Shown piece by piece: positions 40,229 to 54,235 of a stretch of DNA of 64,000 nucleotides. Positions within the stretch are counted from its first letter, which is position 1. Each line of letters starts with the position of its first letter. The notes beneath the pieces are model-generated. The model saw nothing but the letters and a program-made list of their open reading frames with translations, ran no database searches and was not told where the DNA came from. The stretch lies in the NCBI GenBank assembly GCA_963691815.1, contig OY829656.1:13719476-13783475 (forward strand), read 5' to 3'. A program made the position numbers and the translations under genes. Source of the DNA: Echiichthys vipera (lineage: Eukaryota > Chordata > Actinopteri > Perciformes > Trachinidae).

Positions 40229-41987
40229 CAATTATCTGCTTGTCAGAGAAAGGTTACCGACTTATTCCTCCATACCGCTACCCTGTGGAAATCAAATGCT
40301 CATCATTCAGCCAGACAGTTACCAGGTTTTGTTTTCCCAGGGAAAATAGTTGAGCAGTGAGGAGGCGGAAGAGCTGAGCTTCACATCAGAGCAGATCAGT
40401 TATGTACCTCCAGCTGAGCTTTCAGAGCCTTTACTGACTCGGGTCCTGAGGGGAACCCTGGGGAAATCCCAACCTCGACATGAACTAGATGGGAAGGAAA
40501 AGGGATGGAGGGAGAAATAAGCCGGGGTATGGATGGAGGGTTGAGAGGGGGAGAATGGGGGAGTTGAACAACAGGTTATGAGTGATGATCTCCTTTTTCA
40601 ATAGATAATGGCAACACAATTGGAGGGCTTTTTCTTTGATTTAAGCCCTGGGCAACGTATCTAAAGTTACAATGTATTGAGCTGTCTTGTAAATCCAGGT
40701 ATTTCACACCTACATTAGGAAGGCTTTCTCAAAAGTGCATGTGCAGATGACTAATGGGTTGATTTTGAGGCACGGAGAGAAGTAAATATACAGGTTATTG
40801 GAGCTTTTTCAAAAGTCCTAGTGCTGCTGTTGCCTGGGTAACACTGTGAAAATGTCCTTCTCCCAATAGAGAATTGAAGGTTAGCCATCTCATTTTCCCC
40901 TGTTCTCTTCTTATGCAAAAATGGCCTCTCCTCTCTTGACATCATCTCACCTAGCAGAGTATTGTGCAACATTTCCAACATCCCTGTGCAGACGCGCTTC
41001 AGTAGAAAGTGTTCTTGACAACTCGGCTATTGGGTCACTGCTACGCCCTGCACTCTTCTCTTCCTTCCATACAGTCGCCTCTTCGGAATAAATGTAACGC
41101 TACGGCGCACAGGCAGTGGCAAGTGTTCATTCCAGTCTTAAATTATTGAATTGCCTATGAGGCTTGCTTCAAACTCATACTTCCTTTGATGCAAAATTTA
41201 ACATAAATCATTATTTTGGTGAATAGAATTCTGAGAAAGTTGTGGTTCCTCAATTTCTATCTTATTTTGCAATTGTCACAGAAACCCACGGGGTAAAAAT
41301 GCATAAGGTGTCATTCCCGTACGCTGTTGCTTTATTGCCATTTAGTTCATAACTCTCCGAACCCTGCGTTCAACTGACATCTTCCTCTGCAGCAAAATAC
41401 ATTTTGGCAGTGGGAGTGTCAGGGTAGGAGCAGTCTGTTCCCTTACATAGCCTCATACAAACAGACTGGAGTTCATTATTCAGAATAATGGCTTCTGTGT
41501 TTCCAAGATTTTGGTGGAGCAAAAGCTACTGCTGTAATGAAAAACAGAACAAGATGGGAGAGATGTGTCTCAGTTTCGGTCTGATAGTGATACCTGTACT
41601 GGCAACTTTGGTCAGGAACCGAGATGTGTGCATGGTGGCTGTGGTTAAGCGTACAGCAGGAAGGCACAGTGAAAGCTCTTGTTTGCCTCAATGATGTCAT
41701 GGAGGTTTGAGGTTCACCCAAACTGCAATAAGAATCATTGCAGAATCAATCATCAGTATCAAGGTGATACTGATTGGTCAACGCCCTTGGTGATGCTTTA
41801 CAATGCTTTGCCGTGGTTTGCTGATGGAAAGCTTTTGATGTGAAGGTACAGCCCAGCATGTTCCGTTTGCATTAATAATATCTAACATACAGTAGCTCTT
41901 AAGCAGGGCCATGATATACTCTACTTCCTGATATGTGTAGTGGGAAAAGATGTATGAGTACTCCCATGCGTCTCTGTTTTTCTTTTA

Positions 41988-42573
41988 GGGCGCACTCACA
42001 CTGTCCTTCCGCACCGCGCCCTGGGCTTTAGGGTACTTGTCCCCTGTCCCTCTCCCCCCGCGCCCCAGGCCCGTTTGTACTCACACTGCCTGGGCCTCGC
42101 GCAAATGCTTCTTGCTGCCCATACGTCATCACGCCGTAACACGTCACACGCATTGATTGACGTCATCGCCATGCGTCTCTTTGTTTACAAATCTTTCCAT
42201 AGACCTCCGAGTTTTTGTGCGTCTTGTCGACTGTTTTTGAATATTTTCATCCGACCAAATCTGCAGTAAACACTCCACCTCCGCATCACACCAACGTGAA
42301 CCTTTCACCGCCATTGTTGTTGATCTTAAATGTCCGCGCATGGTCCCTCCTTCTAATTTCTATGTCCGAACAGGCACACTTAAATTAAGTCAGAACCGCC
42401 GTAGGCATCGTGCTCGTGCTCCTACATGTGCAAACGGGCTCTACAAAAAGCCGTGGACGGCCCGCTGTCCGCAGTTATGCGCAGAGCGGGTGCACTCACA
42501 CTGCTCAAACGCACAAGGCTTTAGCTGAAAAAACGGTTTTGGCCCGGTACGGAAGGACAGTGTGAGTGCGCCC
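41988..42573. mobile_element. PIF/Harbinger-type non-autonomous DNA transposon
   Basis: A complete 586-bp element. The first 24 bases (starting GGGCGCACTCACACTGTCC) are the exact reverse complement of the last 24, and similarity continues for about ten more bases. It is flanked on both sides by TTA (41985-41987 and 42574-42576), the 3-bp TWA-type target duplication of PIF/Harbinger elements. The word ACTCACACTG recurs near both ends (41993, about 42081, about 42491). The interior retains a piece of the element's SANT/Myb-like gene (separate entry). Confidence 0.85.
42231..42314 (-). pseudogene. Harbinger SANT/Myb-like DNA-binding protein relic
   Basis: A minus-strand frame beginning at 42314 reads MAVKGSRWCDAEV, then ECLLQIWSDENIQKQ. 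The spacing of the Trp residues and the W..AEV..LL..W.D..IQ pattern match the first helices of the SANT/Myb-like (MADF-related) protein encoded by Harbinger elements. Downstream the similarity is lost (STRRTKTRRS...), so only the N-terminal helices remain. It supports the family assignment of the surrounding element and is not a host gene. Confidence 0.6.
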
Positions 42574-44977
42574 TTAGACAAGCTGTCACTGCACTTGTCG
42601 TCATCTTCAACGTGTTGTTGTTCTTTCATAGCTGGTACGGGTTCTTGTTCTTCCTTTGGCATTTAATGGCAGACTATAAGCACCGTCAAGTCTGGACCAA
42701 TTCCATCCCTGGTACCTGTGGTACTGTAGAAAAAAATGAGTACCATCACTTTAGCGCCAAAGCCTCGGTTCTCACGACATCCCTACAGATAGAGTAATCA
42801 GTTTTGTATTCAAATTTGGCTTGTTATCTGTCAGTGTTTTAGCATGGTGTGTTGCTGCTGGGATGGATATGAAAAAATGCAAAAACTAACTGTCTCCTTT
42901 CATGCTACTGACCACTTCCAAGGCTTCTTGTGCATTGAACTCTTATGGAAAACAGCTAACCTCATCCTCAGTTCCACCACACTTAACTTAGTAGTCAAAT
43001 CCGAGCTGCATTATAGAGGAGCCAGTCTCCAGACCCTACAGTCAGGAGACCAAGAAGTAGGGCTAAAGGAGATATGCTGACGGTTGTATAGCCTGAGTTA
43101 CCAGCAGAGACACTGTGTGCGGACAATGTGCGGTTGCCCTTTGCGCTCATGCAGCAGCTGAGTTTTGTAGGCAAACTACTTCCTATTCTGAGACCAACAA
43201 TGTCTTAGATGTGCAAAACCCCTCATAGCTCCTCCTGCTGGCGCTGTAGAATTTGAGCCCCTTAGTTTGGGAACCCGCCAATACCCTCAAGTGTAAGCCA
43301 TATTATACTTAATATATTCAACATTTGACTGTGTTACTTGATTTTATACCTGAATGTTGAGTGAGGATTGAAAAATGTGCCATTTTCTTTTCTAATATAA
43401 TTTAACATGGCTATCTTTTAATAAGTAGGGGGTTCTTGCTATTTGTGGCTTTCACTGACGCTCACACTGAGTGCTTTGTAATGACTACACACACGGAGAC
43501 CTGCAGACATGCAGAGACACACACGCAGACAGAATTTCTTCATCCATAGTCCCTCCTATCCTCTCCTTTGTGATGCTTGCTAACTCCATCTCGCTCTCTC
43601 ATGTGCTTGTCCTTCCTCCCCCTCACGCCCACGCCACCACTCTCTGTATCGCTGATCATCAGTTTTACCTTACACATCTCTGTAGGACGTGTGTGTGCGT
43701 GTGTGTGTGTGTGTGTGTCTATTGTATGCGATAAAGCAAACCACACATTTCATCCAACCTTTATGGTTTCCCCTCTATCCGGTGGCTCTAACCTTGTCAC
43801 TCCAGTCTACTTCTAAAGCTTTTACAAAATAGCTTAACTCTTCTCTGCTTACTCTATAGCCTATCTGTTCTTATACTTCTTCATATTCAGCTTATTCTTG
43901 TTTACAGTCCCTTAAGTCCTCCCTTTTTAAAAGCTAGATGGAAGAGCAAGGCCTTTAGAAGTTTGAATAAGTCAGCAATGTTTGTTCTGACATTTCCAGG
44001 TCACTCCCGCTTTCCAGCAATGTTATGGCGTTGCTCACTTCACTCTTCTAAGCTTTATTTGTGTAACACCTGGGGCAACAAATCAGAAACAAAATGTTTT
44101 ATGGTAGATGTCGGACTGTTTTCTAGCATGTTCTCAGCCTTTGGGCAGCCCGCACAGCCCTCCTTTTCTGGCCTATAGTCTCCTCCGACTTTTCTTTCTT
44201 TGTCTGTTCTTCCTCCCCTTATAGTCACCCAGACACCTGGGGATGAAGCTGCATTGTTGCCGTATTCCATTATGAATGAAAGCAGTTTTGCAGCCCGCCA
44301 ATTCATCTCTGCTGCAGCAGGAGACGCTAAGCTGTCAACCCACTCTCTGAACACCCCGCCTTTATGACCCTGTTTGCGTATATATGTGAACAGTGAATAA
44401 ATGGCAGAGGGGCGGTACGTGGTTGCATCATGTTTCTCCGGTGATTAATGGCGAAGGTGGTCACTGACTGCAGCCTCTCTCCCCCTTTTGTCTGGTTCAT
44501 GTTGGTTTGCAGGAATCCTGCAGCGTGACTCCGATAATTATCTTTGTCCAGCCTTGCAGCAAAGCCCACACAACCACACGCTTGTACATCCACAGCGCAG
44601 ACACACAAATGTCTACATTGAGAGAAGGGGTCTGACGGTGTCGGTGATGTGGTTCATTGAAGTCCTCCACATCCCCACGTGTTACCTGGAGAAGAGATTG
44701 CTATCTATCCTTGAGCTCCTGCCTGTCTACATCTCCTGTCATCAGGAAACATCAGGGGAAGCCCTGTAACCGGATCAGATCTTAACTATCAAAGACTTTC
44801 ATTGGACAGCGGTCACTCGGCTTCACCATGCGTGTGCAGGCACTGGGTAACAGGGTGTGCGTAATATGTAGGAAATTTCATTTAACTCTCCTCTTCCCCT
44901 CCCCTATCTCGCTCTCTTCATTCTTGCTCTTGGTGGCCAGTGATTGCCTGCAGCCTCCCCACTTTCTCCTTCTCTTA

Positions 44978-45006
<29 letters not shown>
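44978..45006. repeat. Poly-C run (29 bases)
   Basis: Twenty-nine consecutive C residues in MCU intron 1, preceded by a CT-rich stretch. Homopolymer C/G runs this long are uncommon; length may include sequencing or assembly error. Confidence 0.95.
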
Positions 45007-45008
<2 letters not shown>

Positions 45009-46424
45009 CTCCCCGGGGCTGACTGCCTTTCTCCTACTAGTGAGGAAGATTCAGAGAGAGGGTGAATGAGCAAGGAATGGAGAACTGAGAAAGGTAGATA
45101 AGGGAATGGGCCGAGATTGCCAGATCAAAATGTGAATCACTAAAATGGTACAATAAATGTTGGTCACTTTGGTGCAGAGTCACTGATACGTTGCAGCTCT
45201 GCAAAACTGCTGACTGTAGGACTTCAAATACAACGCAATAAGACATGAAAACAGACTCCACATGTCATTCTCTCTATATACTCAACATGCAATATTAAAT
45301 AGCTGTGTGCATTCAAATGCATATGAGGAGAAGAGGATATTTTGTCGGGAAAAGTGGCAATCACGCATCTGTACGGGCTCTTTTCTCTATAGGATGCCTT
45401 CCATTTACCAGCTGCTGTGCTGGTTAAGTCACTTAACTGGGAGCAAATGGCATTGCCATTATTCTGTTAACTATTTTCTCTCACACACACACACACACAC
45501 ACACACGTTCTGACCTCTGCTTGACCCCTTTGTCATTTTATTTCTATAACTGTGAGTCGCCTGTCTGAGGATCAATTTTTACATTTACATCAAAAGCATT
45601 TTTTGGCCTTTCATTATGTACAAGATTGTTTAAATGTCAGGATAGATTCAAGGTGATGAGGAACATTTTAGTGGTCAAGGCATCTGGATTCAATGAGCTG
45701 CATATTATTGTGGCGTGTTGAATTCATTTTAAGGTATAATTTTAAGGCTTTTGTCCCATCCAGGCATTTGTTAAATAGGTATCGGGTGCTAGATGCTCTT
45801 CCCCTCTTTTGTTTATCAAGACTTTATTTGGTGATTTTATTAGTTAGAATTTCACCCTATAAAGTTGTCATGGGTATGCAAGACAAGACATTATCAGCTG
45901 TTTCCATGCAGGGACTTGTATTTCTAAATTAAATTGTTCAGGCTAATCAGATAGGTGCTGAAAACAAACAGTCTGACACTGCCTATTGGACTGCACAATC
46001 TTTCACAGACGCCCACTTAACTTGGCATCTATGACATCTAAGATTAACCATTAGCCAATCTGAGCTGTGAGATATCTTGCGTCTGGAGACATCCGAATCT
46101 TCTGTCTGCTTGCTGATGAATAGTTTCCAGTAATGAAAGCTGCTCGGGGATCACATCAGTTCAGACCTGGGGAATGTGCAGAGGTGACAAAATGCTGCCT
46201 CTAGTTCGGAGCTCATGTAAACACTCTAGTATGCGCAGCGCTCATGTGTCTAACGTATCAGCCTGATACACGTGAAGCGTGACGGGTAGAGAGTTAGTGT
46301 GAGCACTCAGAGTTTTAGGTTTGACGTGTCATAAGCTCATAACGCACCGTACGTGCCAGCCAGTGGTCGCTAATTTTTATCTCACTGTGACAAGGAGCAT
46401 GAAACGCATTGTGAGATAGGGATG

Positions 46425-47266
46425 TAGGGATGAACCAATTTTACCATGACCACGGTTACATAACATCCCATCTAACGTGTCCTGATTCCTCTATTGTTGC
46501 CTTGTGAAGACGAATCTCACGAGTCATGTATCACGTGTGTGCTGGTTTATTTGTACGTACGCGTCGTGTCATATCTGAAGCATTGAGAAGAAAAGCTATA
46601 AAAACGTCAGAGGGAACTGACATTTCAGACTTATTTCTGCCAAAAAAAGAGCCTTAAATTGGCAGCGTGGGAGCATTTTAGATATCTACAAAACGCCCAC
46701 AGAGTTGTTGTAGACGATGGATAACCATTTGGCAAAGCATGCTGTCGAAAAGTGACAAGAAGAACAACACCTTGAATATGCTCCAACATATTCAAGATAA
46801 TCATTCACTTGTTTATGTTCAAGTCAAGGTGAAAAAAATCCCAACTTACAAATGATACGTCACTAAGCCGGACCAAAACAGTTTAAACTCGACCAGGAGT
46901 AGTTCCCAACATCTTATTGTTCACTCTCTGACTCTTGCAAGGATATGTAGTAGTTACCTGGATGTAAGTCCACTTCTATGAGTATGTGTGGAACCCTCTA
47001 TTTTCAATATCTATCTATCTATCTATGATATTATTATCAACTGTATACTACTAACCCTGTATGGATGTGATATGACTGCATTGTTGTATGGCTTGGTTCA
47101 GGTTGAACCCTTTGCGAACAAATACATAAAGAGAATTAATGCCACGGACCTTTCTTTTATTATCTAGATTACCAGTCAGTAATAATGGAAAAAGAAGATA
47201 AGTGAACTACTTTAAATTTGATTTTTTTCATGTCTAAATTATGTGGGATCGGATCAGTGCACAGAC
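46425..47266 (+). pseudogene. Decayed hAT element with BED zinc-finger transposase N-terminus
   Basis: Starts with a hAT-style end (TAGGGATGAACCAATTTTA). From 46662 the frame AAWEHFRYLQNAHR, VVVDDG, stop, PFGKACCRK matches the BED-finger start of ZBED/hAT transposases (WEHF...V.D....C..C.RK). After a frameshift, 46764-46820 gives NTLNMLQHIQDNHSLVYV, matching the N-T-x-N-L-x-x-H-L-x-x-x-H second half with both His ligands. One stop and one frameshift break it. The right edge is set near GGATCGGATCAGTGCA, a word typical of such ends, and is uncertain. No catalytic hATC domain is seen. Confidence 0.5.
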
Positions 47267-49731
47267 TTGTGTACTCCCTGATAACAACACCAGCAATTTA
47301 GACATTGAAACAACTCTACTTATTATTGTCACCAGTTTATTACCTGCAATATAATCTGCAAGCTCTTAGAAACTATGTATGTCTCACCCCATAGTCAACA
47401 GTGAATGCTTTAAAATGTATTTCTCTGCTGACTGGATAACAATATGGGATGTTTTTCCTTTCGGTTGCATTTGAGTTGCCGCTTTGCAAGCAGATAATAA
47501 GTCGTTGTTGCTGTTGCTTAATGTGTTTATCCCCAAAGAAAAGGTGTTGTCAGTGGGGACTTAACCAACTGGTGCCTGTTGTATCAGAGGAATAAGATGG
47601 TGTGTCTTGAGAGTGTATGCCGTTTGTATGATTCAACTCAGAGAGTTGTGGCTGGTATCTAGAGAGATCAGCTGTTGTCCTCTGTGGCAATCTAATCAAC
47701 AGAAATAGACAAGTCCTTCCCTTGCGTGATGGTGCAGAGAGGTCACAGCAACTTCTTTCAGAAACAACTCCTATGTAGGCTGGAGCAGATAGTAATAGGT
47801 GGTACATTTAATTTACATAAAAGCCTGTGGGAATAATTTGCATGTGAAGCCTAATTTTTTTAGCTCCCAGCTCCCTGCCTAAGGTTTACGATTGGATCAG
47901 CTGTCCCCTTTCAGCGGTCCCTATTCAAACACAATGGACAACTATGCAGAACAATGCTTTGTCCTGTTTCCTGCAGCCTGTGAAGGTCTCGCTGTATTGG
48001 TTAGCGTAAGCCCTAATAATATTTCATTATTCTCAAAAAAGATCTAATCTACTGATCATGGGATTTGTTTGTTTTGTTTGAACTGTTGTAGGCTACACCT
48101 TGTTGTAAAACTGTAGTGATCTTTTGAACGGGAGCTTATTGAACCTTACAGCTATATTATTCTGTAACTGTATTGCTGCAGCTTGAATTCACTGCCAGAA
48201 TGAAAATGAGTCAGTTTGGGTGCTTGGCAGAGACATAGCATCAGTAAATATCCCACATCACATCGTCAACAAACGACAAATGCTGTTCCTCCTCCACAGT
48301 AACAGACCGGAGGAGACTCTCTTGGCAGTTCATGGATACTTTTTATAGTCTTGAAAACAGGCCCCTCCTATGAGTTGATGCTCTATGCCTGACTTGGCAT
48401 AGATAAGGAAGAGGCAATAATCCTGCTACACCATGCTATCTTACTACCAAGGTTCATTGCCTGTTGTTATGTTGAGGACAGTTTGAATTGAAAAGTCCTC
48501 GTCAAACACAATAGCAAACAATGGAAAGTGAATTTCATTAACTGACGTCAACAGTCATCTCGAGAATTAATTCTGCTTGTTTGCAGTCTGCAAATTGCAG
48601 AGCCAGAAGAAAAAAAATGTCATCAATGCTGGTTAACACAGCACCTCTCCAGGGTAGCTAATGTTCGAGCTTGACTGGCCCTGAACCCTGAATGCTTAGA
48701 ATCACACTTCAGTCGTCTATGGAATAAATTAATCTGAGAGAAGCTACAGACCTAATTTACCAAAGCGTTCCTTGTGTAAATATATATTTATAATGGTTGC
48801 AACAGGCAAAAAATAAAACAGGCATAATACAAGCTATGTCTTTTTTGTCAAATGTAATTTACCACGGCTGAAAGTCGTTAAAAGAAAGGTAATTGCGTGT
48901 GTCATAACACGCAGAGAGAGAAGGTATTAAGCAAAGGTCTATTCATAGCTCTGATAGCGGAAAGGACACAGCAGATATGTCATTAGACAATTACTGCTAT
49001 AACAAAGCTTCTCGTGCCAGCCATCCTATTATGAGCTGTATTAGTGTTTGCTATTGATTAATTAATGTAAAGTGGTGGCTTATTGGTTAGCGCTGCACAT
49101 CACAGCTGGAATCAAACTGCTACATGGAGCCCATCTGTGTGGATGTTATCTCCATGTTTGTGCGTGTGTTTCCTTCTGTCCTTCCTTTTTTAGCTTCTAA
49201 ATTTCTTTAGTTGTGATTATGTGTCATTGTGAGCGCTGTGTGTAAGTGTTCGTCCTGTGATAGACCAAAAACCTGTCCTGGGTGTACAACGCCTCTCTGG
49301 CCAGTGCATGCTGGGATACGCTTCAGCCTCCTGTAGCCCTGAACAGGAGAAGCAACGTAGAGAATGGAGTGAAACTATTTATGAAGCCGTTCACTCAATA
49401 GTCCAGTCATTCTGTCTGATGACTGCTCAAACATGTAGGCCTATGGCTGATTCTCTTTGATGTGTTAAGTCAGCTTGATGAATGGTTTGTGTGCTTCTCT
49501 TTCACCTCAGGCCTGCTCGTCTACCTCAGGTAGAAGCTAGTAGAATGTAGAGGCTCAACTGAGTGCGAGCACACGCACTAGCAGTGGTGGGCAGGGCGAG
49601 GCCAGATGCAGAAAATCTCAATGAGGGAGAAATAGAAGATTTTAGTTTTTTTTACTTTCTCTGTGGAAATGCCATGTGAAACAAAATATTCATTATAGCA
49701 GAGTAGTTTTACATGTCTGGAGTTGGACTTT

Positions 49732-49902
49732 AACCATTCAAGGTCAATGCCTAACCTCAACAATTTGACCCTAACCCTTTGAGTTCAATGCCTAAGCTGA
49801 ACCATTCAAGGTCAATGCCTAACCTCAACAATTTGACCCTAACCCTTTGAGTTCAATGCCTAAGCTGAACCATTCAAGGTCAATGCCATACCTCAACATC
49901 TT
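49732..49902. repeat. 68-bp tandem repeat, about 2.4 copies
   Basis: The unit beginning AACCATTCAAGGTCAATGCC starts at 49732, 49800 and 49868; copies 1 and 2 are essentially identical. Each 68-bp unit is itself two diverged 34-bp halves sharing the TCAATGCCTAA core, pointing to an older 34-mer duplication followed by a recent 68-mer duplication. The third copy decays after about 35 bases. Confidence 0.92.
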
Positions 49903-51037
49903 GCAAATCTTGGGTTACCCTCTAGACATGACCCCATGAGACAAAAATGTGTTTTTTTATACTTTAGGTTTTTGCACACAGTATAACATGAAAAGTTAAA
50001 TTTTCTTCTCATGTCTGATGAAGGGCTGTGGCCTGAAACGTTACATGGTGTGATATAGCATTGAAACGTTATTAGGAGCAGACTCTGTTGTGCAGACTCA
50101 CTCTTTTATATCTTGTACTGCTTTTCTGTCCAGCACCCAGAGCTTAACATTGGGATGTTTGTCTATTTTTACTTTCTTGCAAGTAATATTTTCTTGCCTT
50201 TGGACTGAGCCCGGCTAGCTGTTTCCCAGTTGTTTCCAGCATTTGTGCTAAGCTAAACTCACTGGCTCTAACATCATGCTGTATTCAGCCTACAGATAAA
50301 AGAGTGATATTCATCCTCTCATCAAGCTCTCAACAAGAAGGCAAATAAGGGTATTCCTCCAAATATCAACCTATTCCTTGACATTATACATTTAATAAGT
50401 GTTACTCGAAACCTGATTGAACAAATTTCACCTGTTTTCGAAGCACTAGTCAGTTTGATTTGTGTCTTCAATTATGAACAGTATACAAATAAACAAACAA
50501 TATTCAGCCTTTTGAGAAAAAATAATTTAGAGAGAGAGAGATTTGAGTTCAAACACGATCAGAAAAACGATAAAAAGCACTCAAGGCAAAAAATGTTATT
50601 TTAATGCCAGTGAGTTTAGCAAGTCTGAGTAAATCAGTTCCTAACTGTTTCATATTTGACAGCTTTGCCTCTCAACTGGTGTTGGTGGATGGTTTTGAAA
50701 ATGTAATCATGTCTGACCTTTCTGGTTGTTATTGCTTACCGTAGAACGCCAACAGCAGGTTTGTGGAGTGTTTAAGCACTGTATTGTAAAAGTGTCTGAT
50801 CAGACCGCCCAGAGGCTAAACAAGCACACATCATGCATGGGTCTGGTTTATGGGGTGCACTAGCTGTTACGTGTGGGCAGTCAAGGTGCTCTCAGTGTTT
50901 CTAATGAAAGAATTTCCCACTTTATCTCCATCTTATCTTTCCTCAGTGCTGGGAGGCAGGGAACATCTGAGTGCAAACTTGAAGGTGAAAGTATTTTAGT
51001 CATTCCAGTCTACCGTGACCCTATGTCATACACCTGC

Positions 51038-51040
<3 letters not shown>

Positions 51041-51089
<49 letters not shown>
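51041..51089. repeat. (CA)n microsatellite
   Basis: About 24 uninterrupted CA units ending 560 bp upstream of the proposed MCU exon 2. Shorter CA runs of the same type occur at about 25335-25356, 45482-45505 and 55883-55921 and a GT run at about 43699-43718. Confidence 0.95.
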
Positions 51090-51092
<3 letters not shown>

Positions 51093-51651
51093 GCTGAAAA
51101 TCTCTCACGAAAAAACTCACAAATGCTCACATCCAGAAACATCAAAGCAACCGTATTTTGTCTTTTTCCTCCAGTATGATAACAGTCAGCCTTACTGAGA
51201 TAAAGTAAACAAATAGCTCACTTCTAATCCTGGTTTAGGTGTGGAGCAGCTGCAGGCTGGTCAGCTCTTTCATCTCTGATTGACAGTGCACAGGCTGCCT
51301 CCCCCAGCATACACAAGAAGTTTCACACCATAGCTCCGCTGTTGTCTGTCTACTGCACGCACAGCTCCGACCACACGGCGTGTTTGAATTGCAGCAAAAA
51401 CGGAAATTGCCTTGGCCTGTGTCGGGAGTAGAAAATAAAAACTGCCACTTTCACGCCTCATTATTTTAAGCCTCTTTTTAGCTCATCGTAACGTATGTAG
51501 GCCCTAATGGGGGCTGTTGTGAAAGTAGCATGAGGCGGGCTATTTGCCATTCATATTGCGACTATCCCAAACACTTTGTTTCCACTTTGCGCTAACGATG
51601 GTGCGCTAACCAATTTGTTATTTTTGTCTGTTTGTGTCTTTTCTTCAGCAG

Positions 51652-51762
51652 GAGGTACTGTCTGCTCCATTCACCCATCAGACTGTTAGGAGAGCACATG
51701 GCCTCCGGTCTGCAGCCCACTCCACACTCTTCTCCCAGCCTCCCACTGCCCTGTCTCCACAG
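51652..51762 (+). CDS. MCU: Probable MCU coding exon 2
   Basis: A pyrimidine-rich TCTTTTCTTCAG acceptor region (tandem CAGCAG) is followed by 111 bases with no stop and a CAG|GTTAGT donor. The frame is phase 0 at both ends, matching the phase-0 end of exon 1. The product EVLSAPFTHQTVRRAHG continues LRSAAHSTLFSQPPTALSPQ: no acidic residue after the first, Arg/Ser/His rich. It would fill the poorly conserved segment between the presequence and the conserved N-terminal MCU domain, with an HQxVR-like motif reminiscent of the VHQR region of mammalian MCU. The DVTVVYQNG-type start of the next exon is not in the window, so this call rests on splice sites, phase and position. Confidence 0.7.
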
Positions 51763-52839
51763 GTTAGTGTGTCCGTATGCATGTATGTGGGTATTATAAA
51801 GGAATTGAAAATAACATGTCAGCTTAGACATTATTGATTACTGTGCCATACAGCCTCTAGAGCAAATCCATATTTATTAGAGTTAGTTTTATGTGTGTTC
51901 GGCTCATTGATGTGGACAGCACATCAATCCAGAGGTTCCTAATATATTGACAGCAGATAGCATCAGCATTGTCAGCACTATCTGACAGCTTCATCCCTTT
52001 ATTGCAGATTTTAAAGTCATTTGAAAAGTGTCATTATGAGGCCAAGATTCCGTTTCTATCGGATATTGGCAGTTAACCCCCATCATTCTGCATTTAGAAG
52101 CTGCCAACCACCCTAAGAATTGCAGTAGCGATGGATCGCTTTGTTCTCATGTGACCTTTCAGATCCCTAAAGAATTAAATTATATGCTAAATTCCATATT
52201 CAGCACAAAATATGTTCCGTTGGCAGATGCATTTTTGGATTGATATCAACTACTAAAACACCTGTCAACGCCCTTCACCCAGGGCTTCTGCGGGAATTTG
52301 TTTGGCCCGGCGGCCAATTGTCTCTCAAATGAGAATAGCTGGTCCACCTTAAAGATCAGTCCACCTTAAGGTAGAGAGCCTAGGCCATCTCAATCACCAG
52401 GTAGAATACACAAGAACTTGGCTCAGGTCTTGAGCAGTTGTAGCTTTTATTCACCAACAAATAGCCGAAACTGTACACAAATTTTAGGTTAAAAAAACAT
52501 ATTAAAAGAATGTTTATTTTTATTCCCTGATGCTGGCAGGGGTCAACTTAATGTCTATCTTACATATTTTTTAATATAATTTCTTTTGCAATGGTGAAAA
52601 ATAAGCGGCAACACTGCGTTACCTCTTACCTCTCACCATTTGGATGACACTTAAAGCTATGATCCTTGTACGTTATGTTCATTTTTATTTAATTCAGTCA
52701 AACTGAGTGATGAAATGAGAGACGGTACTTTTCATGTCAAAGATTTAATTCACACAAGGGTATAAAAAAAAAGGTTTAACCATGTTGTTATTTAACTAGT
52801 TATGTATTGAATTACCAGAAAACATGTTATGGTGTGATA

Positions 52840-52920
52840 TATGAATTGTATATCATCATCAATATGAAATTACGTACATCGGGATTGAAGATTTTTGCTG
52901 TATCACCCAGTCCTACTAGG
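52840..52920. mobile_element. hAT-like terminus fragment
   Basis: The stretch ending TGTATCACCCAGTCCTA is, in reverse complement, TAGGACTGGGTGATACA, the same terminus style (TAGGGCTGGGCGATAT) as the element at 29481-29800. The preceding ATCGGGATTGAAGATTTTTG is also typical. The opposite end was not found. Confidence 0.45.
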
Positions 52921-53303
52921 AGTAATCTTGTTGTCTCCATTATAGTCAGTTTACCAGTGATTAGCATGCAAAGCCTATTTAAGGGAGAACCCTTTGAAGG
53001 TTGGTGAGATTGCTGTATGGCAGCCTTTTGATAAAGCCATTACCAGAAGTAATCTATTCAAATGTATTCAAAAATCCCTCTGTTCACCGGGGTGTTGTTA
53101 CTTTGATTCAGTGTTGTTCTGCCACATGAAGCCAGCTTCCCATCAAACCTTAATACAGCCTGCAAATCAACACTTTGACAAAAATGTATTTGGATCATAA
53201 ACACTGGCAAGCTTTGCAAATGCAATGTGCCGTGTAACAGTGGAGAACAAGCTGTTTCAGTGACATGAGGCTTTGATGTGAAAGCAAAGGTCATTAAACC
53301 ACA

Positions 53304-54235
<932 letters not shown>

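Noticed and set aside
50018..50110. TGATGAAGGGCTGTGGCCTGAAACGTT-type stretch (split motif GATGAAGGGCTGTGG / CCTGAAACGTT)
   Set aside because: Resembles a motif common in fish repeats, but I could not define ends or a family, so it is not annotated as a feature.
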